From the NCBI GenBank assembly GCA_027422505.1, contig JAPQWV010001348.1:1-64000 (forward strand): a stretch of DNA of 64,000 bases, given 5' to 3'. Source of the stretch: Craterostigma plantagineum. Taxonomy: Eukaryota > Streptophyta > Magnoliopsida > Lamiales > Linderniaceae. The notes under the pieces were generated by a model that made no database searches, was not told where the DNA came from, and saw only the letters and a list, made by a program, of their open reading frames with translations. Positions 42,202-52,696 of this stretch are shown here, piece after piece (the stretch's first letter is position 1; the number at the start of each line of letters is the position of its first letter). The position numbers were made by a program, and so were the translations under genes.

Positions 42202-42839
42202 TAGTTGGGCAGCTCAAGTAGATAGTTTTAGTTCTGTCCAAGAACGATGAATTGGATGAAGATGATGTTTCTTATTACTACGATAGTCAACGGGGTTACG
42301 AGTTAAATGCTTGTTTCGTTCTCGGAGAAGAATCACATCAAATTACAAATAAACCCTTCGCGATTTTAGATGTATCCGACTTCGGAGAACATAGATTAGA
42401 ATTTCATTCATGGTTTCCTGAACTAAAAGATCATAATGGCCATATCAGTTGACCTTTATTAGTTGATTCTTGAACCCAATCACGAAGATGAAAACGTTTT
42501 CACTTTTTTTTTCTCAGATGAACTACTTTCATGGCTACTACGAGTGAAGGTGAAGCTAACTTCTTGCGAGGAAGGGAATCAAACGCAGAGCATCCTTAAA
42601 CATTCCATAATGTATCAGAAGAATTTAGCCAATTCAAGAGCGACTTGCCTTCACTTAAGCTAACATACGCTGAGAAGAGAATTAATGAATATTCCAATCC
42701 AAAGATAATAGATAGAGAAATCCCAAAACATAAGCATCGCCATTACGAAGAACAAAGATTCAAGTACAGGAAAAAAAGAACGAGCTTTTCAGTTCATACA
42801 AACGCAGGCATTTTCAATAAGCAGCTCAAGAATCAAAAT
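42202..42839 (+). other. Coding-like orphan stretch between NAGLU and RPL29
   Basis: This 638-base gap should be only the NAGLU promoter and RPL29 3' flank, yet the plus strand reads like protein. One frame (about 42229-42451) gives DELDEDDVSYYYDSQRGYEL, then ACFVLGEESHQITNKPF and LEFHSWFPELKDHNGHI. After a CTTTTTTTTTCTCAG acceptor-like tract, two overlapping frames stay open. One reads SEEFSQFKSDLPSLKLTYAE followed by KHKHRHYEEQRFKYRKK, with a single stop earlier in that frame. I recognise no family. It may be a decayed gene fragment or chance. Confidence 0.3.
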
Positions 42840-43117
<278 letters not shown>

Positions 43118-44167
43118 TCCCTACAACGCCGTCGAGAAAATCCCCAAAAAACAAACAAAATAAAAAAGGATTGTAAATTCCACACTTCAAATCAACAACT
43201 TGGAGTTAGAATAGAACTAAGATTCAACGAGCTCGACGGTCGGCGCTGTTCACCTGTTGATCTGTGTTTCACGGCGGCTAAAAACGATCCCAAATGGATG
43301 GGCACGGCGTAGATTTTCATATATATATTGAGTTTCGTATACCCTAATCGACCGTTTGGGCTTCGGCCTTCTTTGTTAAGGTTTCATTTGGGCTCGTTGG
43401 ATCTCCAAAGCCCTAAATATTTTGGTCAATCCAATTTCGATATAATATTCATTTTCTTTTTCCTTGTCTAAACCAAGGTCCTAAAATCGGGGTTTTCGAA
43501 GAGGATCGGAAATTTTAGTGGTTTGAGGTTTTAGTGATTTAATCAGTATAAAACCGGAGTCAAACCGGTATCTTTAAATATAAGTACATATATTTTATAA
43601 ATGAATATACATAAAATAATATACATGTATTTATAAAGTTTTTCCATAATAAATTTACAAAATGAATAGTCAAAATTAAATAAAAGTAAATTATGTTGGT
43701 GGTTAAAAATTAATTATATCATGGAATGTCAAAATCTTTAAATTTGGGGTCAAAATTAAATAAAAATAAAATATTGAGTTCAAAAGTTAATTACAAAATA
43801 AATGTGTTGTCAAAGATTCAAACCCAAGCCCATCTGAAATCAGCCCACGATCTTTAAAGCCAGACCACGTTCACATTAGTGGAAATTTACTCATTTTCCT
43901 CTACTTATCACGGTGTTTTTTTTTCTTTTTTAAAAACATAATAGACCGGACCGGAACCAAATCGGAATTCCGGCCGTTTCGCGGTTTTCCGGTCGGAATC
44001 GGGCGGTCCAGTCCGGTCCGGTCTTAAAAACCTTGGTCTAAACAAAATAATAAATTTAGTAGGACATATGGGAACGATAATCGTCGTCATGTAGAGTTGA
44101 CAAAATGATTATTATATAGTCGAAATTCGAACAAAACCATAAACGGCTCTACATTTTTCGCCGAACT
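43118..44167. other. RPL29 promoter followed by a MITE
   Basis: The first 250 bases are the likely RPL29 leader and promoter. The rest is mostly the repeat element listed at 43473-44036. No gene is supported. Confidence 0.4.
43473..44036. mobile_element. MITE-like element with CCAAGG ends and TCTAAA target duplication
   Basis: The left end reads CCAAGGTCCTAAAATCGGGG and the right end reads CCGGTCTTAAAAACCTTGG, an imperfect terminal inverted repeat. The hexamer TCTAAA flanks both ends exactly (43467-43472 and 44037-44042), as expected for a target-site duplication. The right arm is rich in CCGGACCGGAACC-type motifs, like the CCGAACC arms of the element near 4.7-5.3 kb. The centre is AT-rich and non-coding. 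Class is not certain. Confidence 0.7.
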
Positions 44168-44376
44168 ATGGCCGACGACTCGACCACCCTCATCAAGATG
44201 GGGCCCATCGGAAGCCGAAGCGGCAACGCGTGGGACCAAAAGGGATGCAATAAAATCATTCGAATATTCGTTTCGCACGACGATGAAATCAACTCGGTCC
44301 AATTCCAATACGTCGAGAACGGAGCGGTGGTGCTCTCCGAAGGCAGGGCTCCAACATCGGATACAACTTCAGCGTC
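44168..44376 (+). pseudogene. Jacalin-related lectin fragment, frameshifted and truncated
   Basis: The frame starts MADDSTTLIKMGPIGSRSGN and continues AWDQKGCNKIIRIFVSHDDE and INSVQFQYVENGAVVLSE, which matches the opening of a mannose-binding jacalin fold (the G-P-x-G...W, I-V-S-H-D/G-D, I-x-S-V-Q-F pattern). After VVLSE the frame shifts by one base. In the shifted frame QGSNIGYNFSVV follows, meeting a perfect donor GTAAGT at 44377. No downstream exon carrying the rest of the domain was found before the next gene. It is therefore either a decayed fragment or the first exon of a gene whose remainder has been lost. Confidence 0.65.
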
Positions 44377-44566
44377 GTAAGTGTACTGACCCGTCAAAAT
44401 GAAGGTGCTGAATGAACAAAATATTTAGTTCGAAAAAGAGTGTATTGTGCTTTAATTATAGACATTTTTTATCGTTAACTATTTTTTCCGATCCTATATG
44501 TCAGTTTAGGGAGTGTCATTGCAAGGATATAGAATCTCGTGGTGACATTATACATACGATAGCTTT

Positions 44567-44847
44567 TAGGGCCTTGTTTGGTTCATGGATTTAGCTTTTT
44601 TAAATATGCATTTATGACATATTCAAGAATTTGGTTCACGTGTTGTGTTTATATAAACCATGAGCTAATGTAATCCTACTTAAAATCGATGCCTACGTAC
44701 TTAGATAATCACATCTTCCCACATGTGTTTATCTAAACCTACTAACTACACACAAATTTATTTTACACATATTAATTACTTTATGGATAAATCTTACTAA
44801 TTTAAACCCTCCAAATATAAACCGGTAAAAACCGAACAAACACCCTA
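44567..44847. mobile_element. hAT-type MITE upstream of PHYB
   Basis: The left end TAGGGCCTTGTTTGGTTC and right end GAACAAACACCCTA form an inverted repeat with the TAGGG...TTTGGTTC signature of hAT-derived MITEs. Length is 281 bases, non-coding. No clear 8-base target duplication was found. Confidence 0.7.
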
Positions 44848-45391
44848 AGTTAAAAACATTTAGTAACATGTTTTTCCATGGCATATTCTACTACGCAATT
44901 TGGTCCTATTTTTCGCTTGCCCTCTCAATCACAAGAAGTAACACATACGAAGAAGAACAATTCTTGGGTCGAGACATTTCTAACTGGAAATCGAACTCAA
45001 ATTGAATCTTCGATTATATCCTTGGAAGGGTGTAATTGAAGAAGCCCATAATTGATTGGATTGAAGAGAGAAAAAGAAAAGAAAGAATGAGAAAAGAACA
45101 AAAGGGGAACATGCCATGTTCACGTGGTTTGTGGCGACTCGACCAATCAAAATAGGGCTTCTTACACTCGCACAAGTCAATTCTGTGGCTAATAAAGACA
45201 TGACGAATAAAGAAAGATATAAAAACATCGTGTCCTTTTTTTTTCTCTTTCTTTTAAAAATCACTGATCTTTTGCGTTGTGTGTCTTCGTATCTATCCAT
45301 TCCTTCAGTAGCCAAAGAACTATCAAGTATTGCTCTAATCCTAATAGGAAAAAAAAAAAAGATCTCAGACCTCAACACACATACCTCTCTC

Positions 45392-45422
<31 letters not shown>

Positions 45423-45424
45423 AA
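45392..45424. repeat. (GAAA)8 microsatellite in the PHYB leader
   Basis: A perfect tetranucleotide run about 85 bases before the PHYB ATG, probably transcribed. Confidence 0.92.
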
Positions 45425-45507
45425 TAAACTTGTAAATCCTTAAAGAACGATCAGTCGACTAAAGTGAAATAACAGCAATCAAGAGAAAAAAGCGATCTTT
45501 TGCCAAG

Positions 45508-48500
45508 ATGAGCGGCTCGGCAAGAAGAACAGCAGCCACGACGAGCTCGCGCCAAAATTCCCAAGCTTCAAGCCAAGCTCAGTCCTCTCCGGCCGACGCG
45601 GCAGCTCGCAGTCGCCGCACCAGCGCCGTGAACGACGGCGGCAGCAACACCAACAACAACAACAACGGAAGCTTAAGCGCCAAGAGGGGCAGAGATTCCA
45701 TGAGCAAGGCGGCGGCGCAGTTCACGGTGGACGCAAGGCTACACGCCGTCTACGAGCAGTCGAGCACCTCTGGGCGGTCGTTCAACTACTCCCAAAGCGT
45801 TCGCAGCACCCACGAATCCGTCCCCGAGCAGCAGATCACCGCCTACCTCTCCAAGATGCAGCGCGGCGGCCTGATTCAGCCCTTCGGCTGCACCGTCGCC
45901 GTCGACGAAACCAACTACTGCGTGATCGCCTACTCAGAGAATGCCTGCGACATGCTCGGCATAACACCCCAGTCAGTCCCCAGCTTAGAAAAAATCGAAT
46001 CTTTGGCAATTGGGACTGATGTAAGAACCCTCTTCACCCCTTCAAGCTCTGTCTTGCTCGATAGGGCTTTCGGGGCTAGAGAAATCACTCTGCTCAACCC
46101 AGTTTGGATCCATTCAAAGTATTCGGGCAGGCCCTTCTACGCAATCTTGCACAGAATCGACGTAGGCATAGTGATCGACTTAGAGCCAGCAAGGACAGAG
46201 GACCCCGCCTTGTCTATCGCCGGCGCTGTCCAATCTCAGAAGCTAGCCGTTAGGGCAATCTCCCACTTACAGTCTCTCCCCGGCGGCGACATTAAGCTCC
46301 TCTGTGACACAGTCGTAGAGAGCGTAAGAGAGCTCACTGGTTATGACCGTGTGATGGTTTACAAGTTCCACGAAGATGAGCACGGTGAAGTCGTGGCTGA
46401 GAGCAGAAGGCCCGATTTAGAGCCATACCTCGGCCTTCACTACCCAGCCACCGACATACCTCAAGCCTCGAGGTTCCTATTCAAGCAAAACAGGGTTCGA
46501 ATGATCGTCGACTGCCATGCTACTTCAGTTAGGGTCCTCCAAGACGAAGCCTTAATGCAGCCCTTGTGCTTAGTTGGCTCGACTTTGAGGGCCCCACACG
46601 GCTGCCACGCTCAGTACATGGCCAACATGGGCTCCATCGCTTCCCTGACATTAGCAGTCATCATCAATGGAAACGACGAGGACGGTGGAAAAGGGAGGAA
46701 TTCGATGAGATTGTGGGGCTTAGTCGTTGGCCACCACACATCTGCTCGGTGCATACCTTTCCCCCTTCGCTACGCCTGCGAATTCTTGATGCAGGCGTTT
46801 GGGCTTCAGCTGAACATGGAGCTTCAGCTAGCTTCGCAATTGGCTGAGAAGCGAGTCTTGAGAACGCAAACTTTACTGTGCGATATGCTGCTAAGGGATT
46901 CGCCGACTGGGATTATTACGCAGAGCCCGAGCATCATGGACTTGGTGAAGTGCGACGGCGCTGCTCTTTATTACCAGGGGAAGTACTACGCCTTAGGCGT
47001 AACGCCCAGCGAATCGCAGATCAAAGACATAGTCGAGTGGCTGCTGACTCATCATAGGGACTCGACGGGGCTGAGCACCGATAGCCTAGGCGACGCTGGC
47101 TACCACGGCGCAGCTACGCTCGGCGACGCAGTTTGTGGGATGGCGGTTGCTTACATAACCTCTCGGGATTATTTATTTTGGTTTCGCTCGCACACTGCTA
47201 AGGAGATCAAGTGGGGCGGGGCAAAGCACCACCCCGAGGATAAGGACGACGGGCTGAGGATGAATCCACGGTCGTCGTTCAACGCTTTTCTTGAGGTGGT
47301 TAAGAGCCGAAGCCTTCCCTGGGAGAGCGCTGAGCTGGACGCTATCCACTCGTTGCAGCTGATTTTGAGGGACTCGTTTAGGAACGCTGAGGCGGGCGGC
47401 TCGAAGGCCGTGGTTCAGGCCCAGGCCGAGGAGCTGAACCTTCAAGGGGTCGATGAGCTGAGCTCGGTGGCTCGGGAGATGGTTCGATTGATTGAGACGG
47501 CGACGGCTCCTATTTTCGCGGTCGACGGCGCCGGGCGCGTGAATGGGTGGAATGAGAAGGTCGCCGAGCTGACTGGGTTGTCCGTCGAGGAGGCGATGGG
47601 GAAGTCTTTAGTTGAAGATATTGTTCATGGAGAGTCGATGGGCATAGCCGAGAAGCTTCTGTTTAATGCTCTAAGAGGTGATGATCCAGTTTTACTCCTC
47701 TTAGTTCTACTTCGAGCACGAGATGTAAGGGTTAATTATTTTTTTCGGTCCTGTGATTTGAGGGAGATGGCATTATAGGGGACAGAGAATATATGGAAGT
47801 AGCATTATACGGACGAGTAACCTTCAAAATTAAGCAGTTTATGGACATTATATGGCAGAATCCTAGATTTTGTCCAAAAACTGCTTAAATTTGAAAGTTA
47901 CTTGTCAGTATAATGCCACCCCGCCATTCGACAGAAACCATACGTCGAAACCTTAGAATTTGGGGCAAAATCTAGGATTTTGGCGTATAATGCCCCTAAT
48001 TGCTTAATTTTGGAAGTTGTTATCCGTATAGTGCCACTCCAGTAAATTACAGGATGAAAAGATAATTAACCCGAAAACGTATTATTATCCATTCAGACAA
48101 ATACAGTGCCACTCTACAGTTACCCTTTCTCTCATAGCTACTTTCGCTAGTGCAGGCGAGGAGGACAAGAACGTGGAACTGAAGCTGAGGACGTTCGCCG
48201 AAGGGCAGGACAAGGCAGTGTTCATCATAGTCAACGCCTGCTCTAGCAAGGATATTTCAGACAACATCGTTGGCGTTTGCTTCGTCGGTCAGGACATCAC
48301 GGGCCAGAAGCTGGTAATGGACAAGTTCGTCAACATTCAGGGCGATTACAGAGCCATCGTTCACAGCCCAAACCCACTAATCCCGCCCATATTCGCCTCT
48401 GACGACAACACTTGCTGCTCGGAGTGGAACACCGCCATGGAGAAGCTCACGGGCTGGAGCAGGGCGGAGGTCGTCGGGAAAATGCTCGTGGGGGAAATTT

Positions 48501-49662
48501 TCGGAAGCTTCATTCGCCTCAAAGGCGCCGACGCCCTGACGAAATTCATGATCGTACTGCACAACGCAATCAGTGGGACCGACACGGATAAGTTCCCCTT
48601 CTCGTTTCACGACAAGAACGGCAAGTACGTTCAGGCGCTGCTTACGGCGAATAAGAGGACGAATATGAACGGCGAGGTTATTGGGGCGTTCTGCTTTTTG
48701 CAGACTGCTAGCCCCGAACTTCAGCAGGCGCTCAGCATCCATAGGCAAGAGGAAGCTCAGTGCCTGTTGAAGATGAAGGAGCTCGCCTATGTTTGCGATC
48801 AGATAAAGAATCCTTTGAGGGGCATAAGCTTCGCGAATTCGCTCTTGGGAGCGTCGAACCTGAGCGAGGATCAGAAGCAGTTGTTGGAGACGACGGCTGC
48901 TTGTGGGAAGCAGATTTCGAAGATTATAAGGGACGTCGATATGGATAACGTCGAGGATGGGTATGCGTTTCTTTAGCTTCTATTCTTGGTTGTTGTTTGG
49001 AACTCTTGAAACGTTGAGTATTGAGATGCTTCTTTTACTACACCCTTTTTCCTGGTAGTTCGATGGAGATGGAGAGGGCTGAGTTCGTACTTGAGAGTGT
49101 GATCGACGCTGTAGTTAGCCAAGTGATGCTTTTGGTGAGGGAAAGAGGGCTGCAGCTAATAAGGGATATCCCCGAGGCCATCAAAACGCTGCTAGTTTAC
49201 GGCGATCAAATAAGAATCCAACAAGTCTTTGCCGACTTTTTGCTGAACATGGTGAGGCACGCCCCGCCCTCGCCCGAGGGGTACGTTGAGATTCAGCTAG
49301 GGCTGAGTTTCAAGCAGGCTTCTGAAGGAAGCACGATGGCCCACATTGAGTTCAGGTATGTATGTAAGTAATAACACAAGACTAAGATTATATGCCCAAT
49401 GCAAAAATGATGATCATATTTGACGACATTGTCTGAAATTTCCCTGGCAAAATATGAAAGGATCGTTTGCCCGGGCGAAGGCATACGACCCGACTTGGTT
49501 CAAGACATGTTTCGTAGCAGTAGGTGGGAGACTCAAGAAGGGCTTGGGCTGGGCATGTGTAGGAAGATCTTGAAGCTAATGAGTGGAGAAGTTCAGTACA
49601 TTAGAGAATCAGAAAGGTGTTACTTCCTCATAGTTCTTGAACTGCCTATGCCCCAAGGATGA
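45508..49662 (+). CDS. PHYB: Phytochrome B
   Basis: Red/far-red photoreceptor; it carries a bilin and moves to the nucleus on activation to control PIF factors. Four exons (45508-47677, 48156-48960, 49059-49355, 49461-49662) join to 1157 residues, with the three-intron pattern of PHYB genes. The N-terminal extension is Ser/Ala/Asn-rich (about 1-70), typical of PHYB. Domains: PAS (about 110-220), GAF (about 250-430) with chromophore Cys at residue 366 in [20 protein letters not shown], and PHY (about 440-600) with the tongue region [20 protein letters not shown]. The PAS repeats ([40 protein letters not shown]) come next, then a histidine-kinase-related module ending [20 protein letters not shown]. 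The C-terminus stops at PMPQG, about 25-30 residues shorter than in Arabidopsis. Bilin-pocket blocks ([30 protein letters not shown]) are intact. Confidence 0.97.
47729..48072. mobile_element. Fold-back MITE in PHYB intron 1
   Basis: Terminal inverted repeats are GGGTTAATTATTTTTTTCGG at the left and AGGATGAAAAGATAATTAACCC at the right. Inside, a left arm near 47810-47850 (GCATTATACGGACGAGTAAC, then TTAAGCAGTTT) is the inverse of a right arm near 47876-47917 (AAAACTGCTTAAATTTGAAA, then CAGTATAATGC). A third diverged copy lies near 47980-48040. In RNA the arms could form a hairpin of about 40 pairs. It fills most of the 478-base intron. Confidence 0.75.
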
Positions 49663-50033
49663 AGTAATGACATTTATAATATGATGAACAATAAATCAAA
49701 GATCCTACAAATGTTGTCTAGCATTCTATATATACCATTATAACTGGATTGTTGTATGTTACTGAAGCGATAGTTTAAGCATCAGCCATCAGCCATCAGT
49801 GCACGTTTTAGGGCATGGATGGATGTATTGTGGCATACATACGCATGAATACGATGTTGTTTAGCACAAGATGTGTTAGTCAAACTGATTATAGTCAAAA
49901 TGTCATAACATAAGCTTCTCCGAACATAACTAACTAGCATCACCATCTCAAAACTAACGCTCTTTTTCATGCATAATGTGCTTATTTACCTTCAATTTCA
50001 AAAGAAACTTCAAACCTTTCGAGCTGTGCAATT
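49663..50033. other. PHYB 3' flank
   Basis: AT-rich, with CATCAGCCATCAGCCATCAG near 49781-49800 (a short tandem of CATCAGC). This is the convergent 3' region of PHYB and the tandem-repeat protein gene. No gene is seen. Confidence 0.4.
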
Positions 50034-51859
50034 TTAGCAATTGTTCCCAAAAAAGCGACGCCTATCTCCATGGTTATCCAATCGGAAACTTCCACCACGG
50101 TTACGTCTCTGACCCCGAGATTTTTCATCCCGACCCCTCCAATTTCTGTCGTTAACATCAGCCCCTCTTTTACTTTCCTGGAAATTCCGATGATTATTTA
50201 ACCTTGAATCTTGATCCTGTGCATTAGGATTACAAGAGTTGCTCTCTCTTTGTCTCCACCTTTTCACAGAATTTCCAAACCTCTGAATCCCATTAGTCCT
50301 TTCATTAAAATCCCACGAGTTGCTACCAGCCTCCCGGGTGATAGCATTGCCTTGACTGCAGTTTCGCCCCCAATTTGTTTGTTTTTGCAAATCGAACCCC
50401 TGATCCCGGGAGTCGTTGCCACTTCCCCAACCGCTGTGGTTCCCATGATTGACGGGTTTATCATAATTTTGCTCCCAAGCATTGCTGTTATTCGTAATTT
50501 GCGAATCAACCCTCCTATCCCAAGAGTTATTACCACTTTCCAAAGCACAGCTGTTCCAAGGATCCACAGGCCGGTCCTGATTTTTCTCCCAATAACTGCC
50601 CTTTCTCACATGTTGCGAATCGACCCTCCGATCCCAAGTGTTCTTACCACTTTCCCAAGCACAGTTGTTCCTATAATCCGCTGGTCGATCGCAATTTCTC
50701 TCCCAAGAACTGCCCTGTTTCATATTCTGCGAATCAACCCTCCAATCCCGAGAATTCTTACCACTTTCCCAAGCACAGTTGTTCAAAGAATCAACAGGTC
50801 GATCCCGGTTTTGTTCCCAGGGACTTCCCTTTTCCCTATCTTCTGAATCGACCCCCCAACCCCATCCATCTACCAAAACACCATCACCTACTACTGTGTG
50901 ATTTCCCTCCCATGGATTATCACTACCCAATCGAGCGCCAATATCTTCTTCTATAGTTGCCAGCTTTCCAACGTTTTGTTGTTCATGATTGGGATCATAA
51001 AATAGAACATCCAAATCAGCCATTAGCTCGGTATCAACAGGTGTGTCCCAGTCAACCTCATCAATGTACATATTTGGGTCGGGTAATGGGACTTTACATT
51101 GATGCCCGTTTATCGTGGACCAATATCTTTGCTTCGCATTGTTCAGAGCCTCTTCACCACAAGAGTCGTCCCATTCTCTCACATTCGGATAACAGTAACA
51201 GTACTTTTTTGATGCCACAACTTTACGCCATGGAACTCTTACTGACTTGCAATAATTGATTTCCCATTGTGGTACATTGTGATTGTGGGTATCTTGCAAA
51301 GAAACAAAGGCAGACTTACGGTTTAAGGTACGACCAAATTCCTATTTTTTGTGATAGTACTAGTGCCATTAGTATCACTAAAAATATCGTACACAACTCT
51401 TGAACTAAAAGTTTCTGTAACTCTAGTTAAGAAATAATTTTGGTAAACAACTTCAACACGGAAATTAAAAGCTTTGTCAATTACGGCAGGACAACACATT
51501 GAAAGAAACAGAACTTTGTAGACTCAAAGAGATAAGCTAAAGAACAATTCCACACAAAAATTCGGTTTCATACCGCATCGAAAGAACAGATGACAAAAAC
51601 TGCAAAAAACAAAAGGGCAAACACGCAAAAGACAACAATTACAATGATATTTTCGATTACTCTGGGGAAATAAATCGCCACATCACAAAATCGAAACAAA
51701 ACGTGAACTAATTAACAGATGAATCGCGCAAATACACCAAGGAGTATATGGATTACCTGAAACATCCGAGCGATCATCGAACGTTGGAATTGGATCTTCG
51801 TAGTCGTAGTGACGATACCTTTTCCTACTTGGGATGTATCTTCTGTTCCATTTCCCCAT
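50034..51859 (-). CDS. Plant protein with internal 38-residue Trp/Asn-rich tandem repeats, unknown function
   Basis: Two exons (51757-51859 and 50034-51292) give 453 residues. The N-terminal part starts MGKWNRRYIPSRKRYRHYDY and is followed by PQWEINYCKSVRVPWRKVVA and VREWDDSCGEEALNNAKQRY. The next block is VPLPDPNMYIDEVDWDTPVD. I recall this layout from uncharacterised plant proteins. From about residue 185 to 335 four tandem repeats of about 38 residues follow, each built as W-E-x-N-x-D-R/K-P, NNCAWESG.NS.D.RVDSQ. The tail is Arg/Gly/Asn-rich (RNWRGRDEKSRGQRRNRGGS) and resembles RGG-type RNA-binding tails. Function is unknown; RNA binding is only inferred. The promoter is shared with the divergent acidic protein gene. 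Confidence 0.75.
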
Positions 51860-52111
51860 CGCAAAGGCGACCAAGAAAAAGATTTTTTGACAGAGACTGA
51901 TAAAATCTGACGAAGGTTGAAGAATCCTCTATTGTTTGTGAATTTTGTTTCTTATAAAGGCAAAAAGAAAGGGAATCTTGTTTCTTTAGACATTATCTAT
52001 TTTGCCCTTGCCCTAGAAAAGACCCTATAAAAGTGGAAAATAGCACATCATCCCCAAATATATCTCAGTACTGAAAAAGACCTTCGCCCTCACTCTCTCA
52101 CGCACGCATCA
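51860..52111. promoter_or_regulatory. Divergent promoter, repeat-protein gene (-) and acidic nuclear protein gene (+)
   Basis: 252 bases separate the start codons. TATAAAAG at 52026-52033 serves the plus gene. CTTTATAAG near 51951-51959 (minus-strand reading) could serve the minus gene. A CT-rich leader (CACTCTCTCACGCACGC) precedes the plus ATG. Confidence 0.55.
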
Positions 52112-52696
52112 ATGGGGGACGTGAGGAGCCTCGGCGATGAACCCTCCACCGAAGAAGCATCGGAGAAACGCAAGCTGACCAATGTCCCCGAACCCGCCGG
52201 AGAAGCACTCGACGACGAGAAAGACGGCTCGAATTGCAAAAAACGCATCAAAGTCGACGGCGAAGAAGTCGAGCCCAGCACCGGCGAGCCCCAGAGAACT
52301 GAATCCGGCGGCTCGATTCTGGACGAAGAGGATCCGAAGGACGGGGAAAGCGACGACGAAGACGACGACGAGGATTACGACGAGGAAGGCCACAACGAGG
52401 ATTCGGAGACTGTTGCTGATCGAAAGGGGAAGGGCGTCGCCGTGGATTACAAGGGGAAAGGCAAATTGGTTGTGGAATCTGATGAAGATGAAGAGGGCGA
52501 TTACGGTGATGATAGCGGTGAGGATGATTTCTCAGATGGGGTTGGTGATGGCGGGGACAGCGATGATTTGGAGGAAGATCCGCTCGCTGAGGTTGATTTG
52601 GACAACATTTTGCCTTCGAGGACTAGACAGGGCGGAGGGCGGTTGAGGGCTGGCGTTCGAATTGCGGGGGACAAAGGCAAGGATAACGATGGCTAA
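52112..52696 (+). CDS. Acidic nuclear protein with CHZ-like C-terminal motif
   Basis: An intron-less 194-residue protein, extremely rich in Asp and Glu (for example ESDDEDDDEDYDEEGH). A basic cluster KKRIKVDG near residue 44 is a probable nuclear localisation signal. The C-terminal motif EEDPLAEVDLDNILPSRTRQ resembles the CHZ motif of CHZ1-type histone chaperones, which bind H2A.Z-H2B; plant relatives also carry an LDNILPSRTR block. A histone-chaperone role is therefore plausible, but acidic disordered proteins are easily misassigned. The reading frame is confirmed by the conserved end; another open frame overlaps it but is a shadow. Confidence 0.68.
   Translation: MGDVRSLGDEPSTEEASEKRKLTNVPEPAGEALDDEKDGSNCKKRIKVDGEEVEPSTGEPQRTESGGSILDEEDPKDGESDDEDDDEDYDEEGHNEDSETVADRKGKGVAVDYKGKGKLVVESDEDEEGDYGDDSGEDDFSDGVGDGGDSDDLEEDPLAEVDLDNILPSRTRQGGGRLRAGVRIAGDKGKDNDG

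Larger units (their letters stand above)
44377..45507. other. PHYB upstream region
   Basis: Contains the MITE at 44567-44847 and, close to PHYB, a probable leader with an (AAAG)n run at 45392-45424. Short open frames on both strands here look like chance. No other gene is supported. Confidence 0.45.

Noticed and set aside
50211..50846. 211-codon open frame on the plus strand
   Set aside because: Antisense shadow of the tandem-repeat protein exon; its Ile/Pro-rich periodicity is created by the repeats on the other strand.
52182..52646. 154-codon Thr/Arg-rich frame overlapping the acidic protein
   Set aside because: An out-of-frame reading of GA-rich codons; the acidic frame has the NLS and the CHZ-like end.
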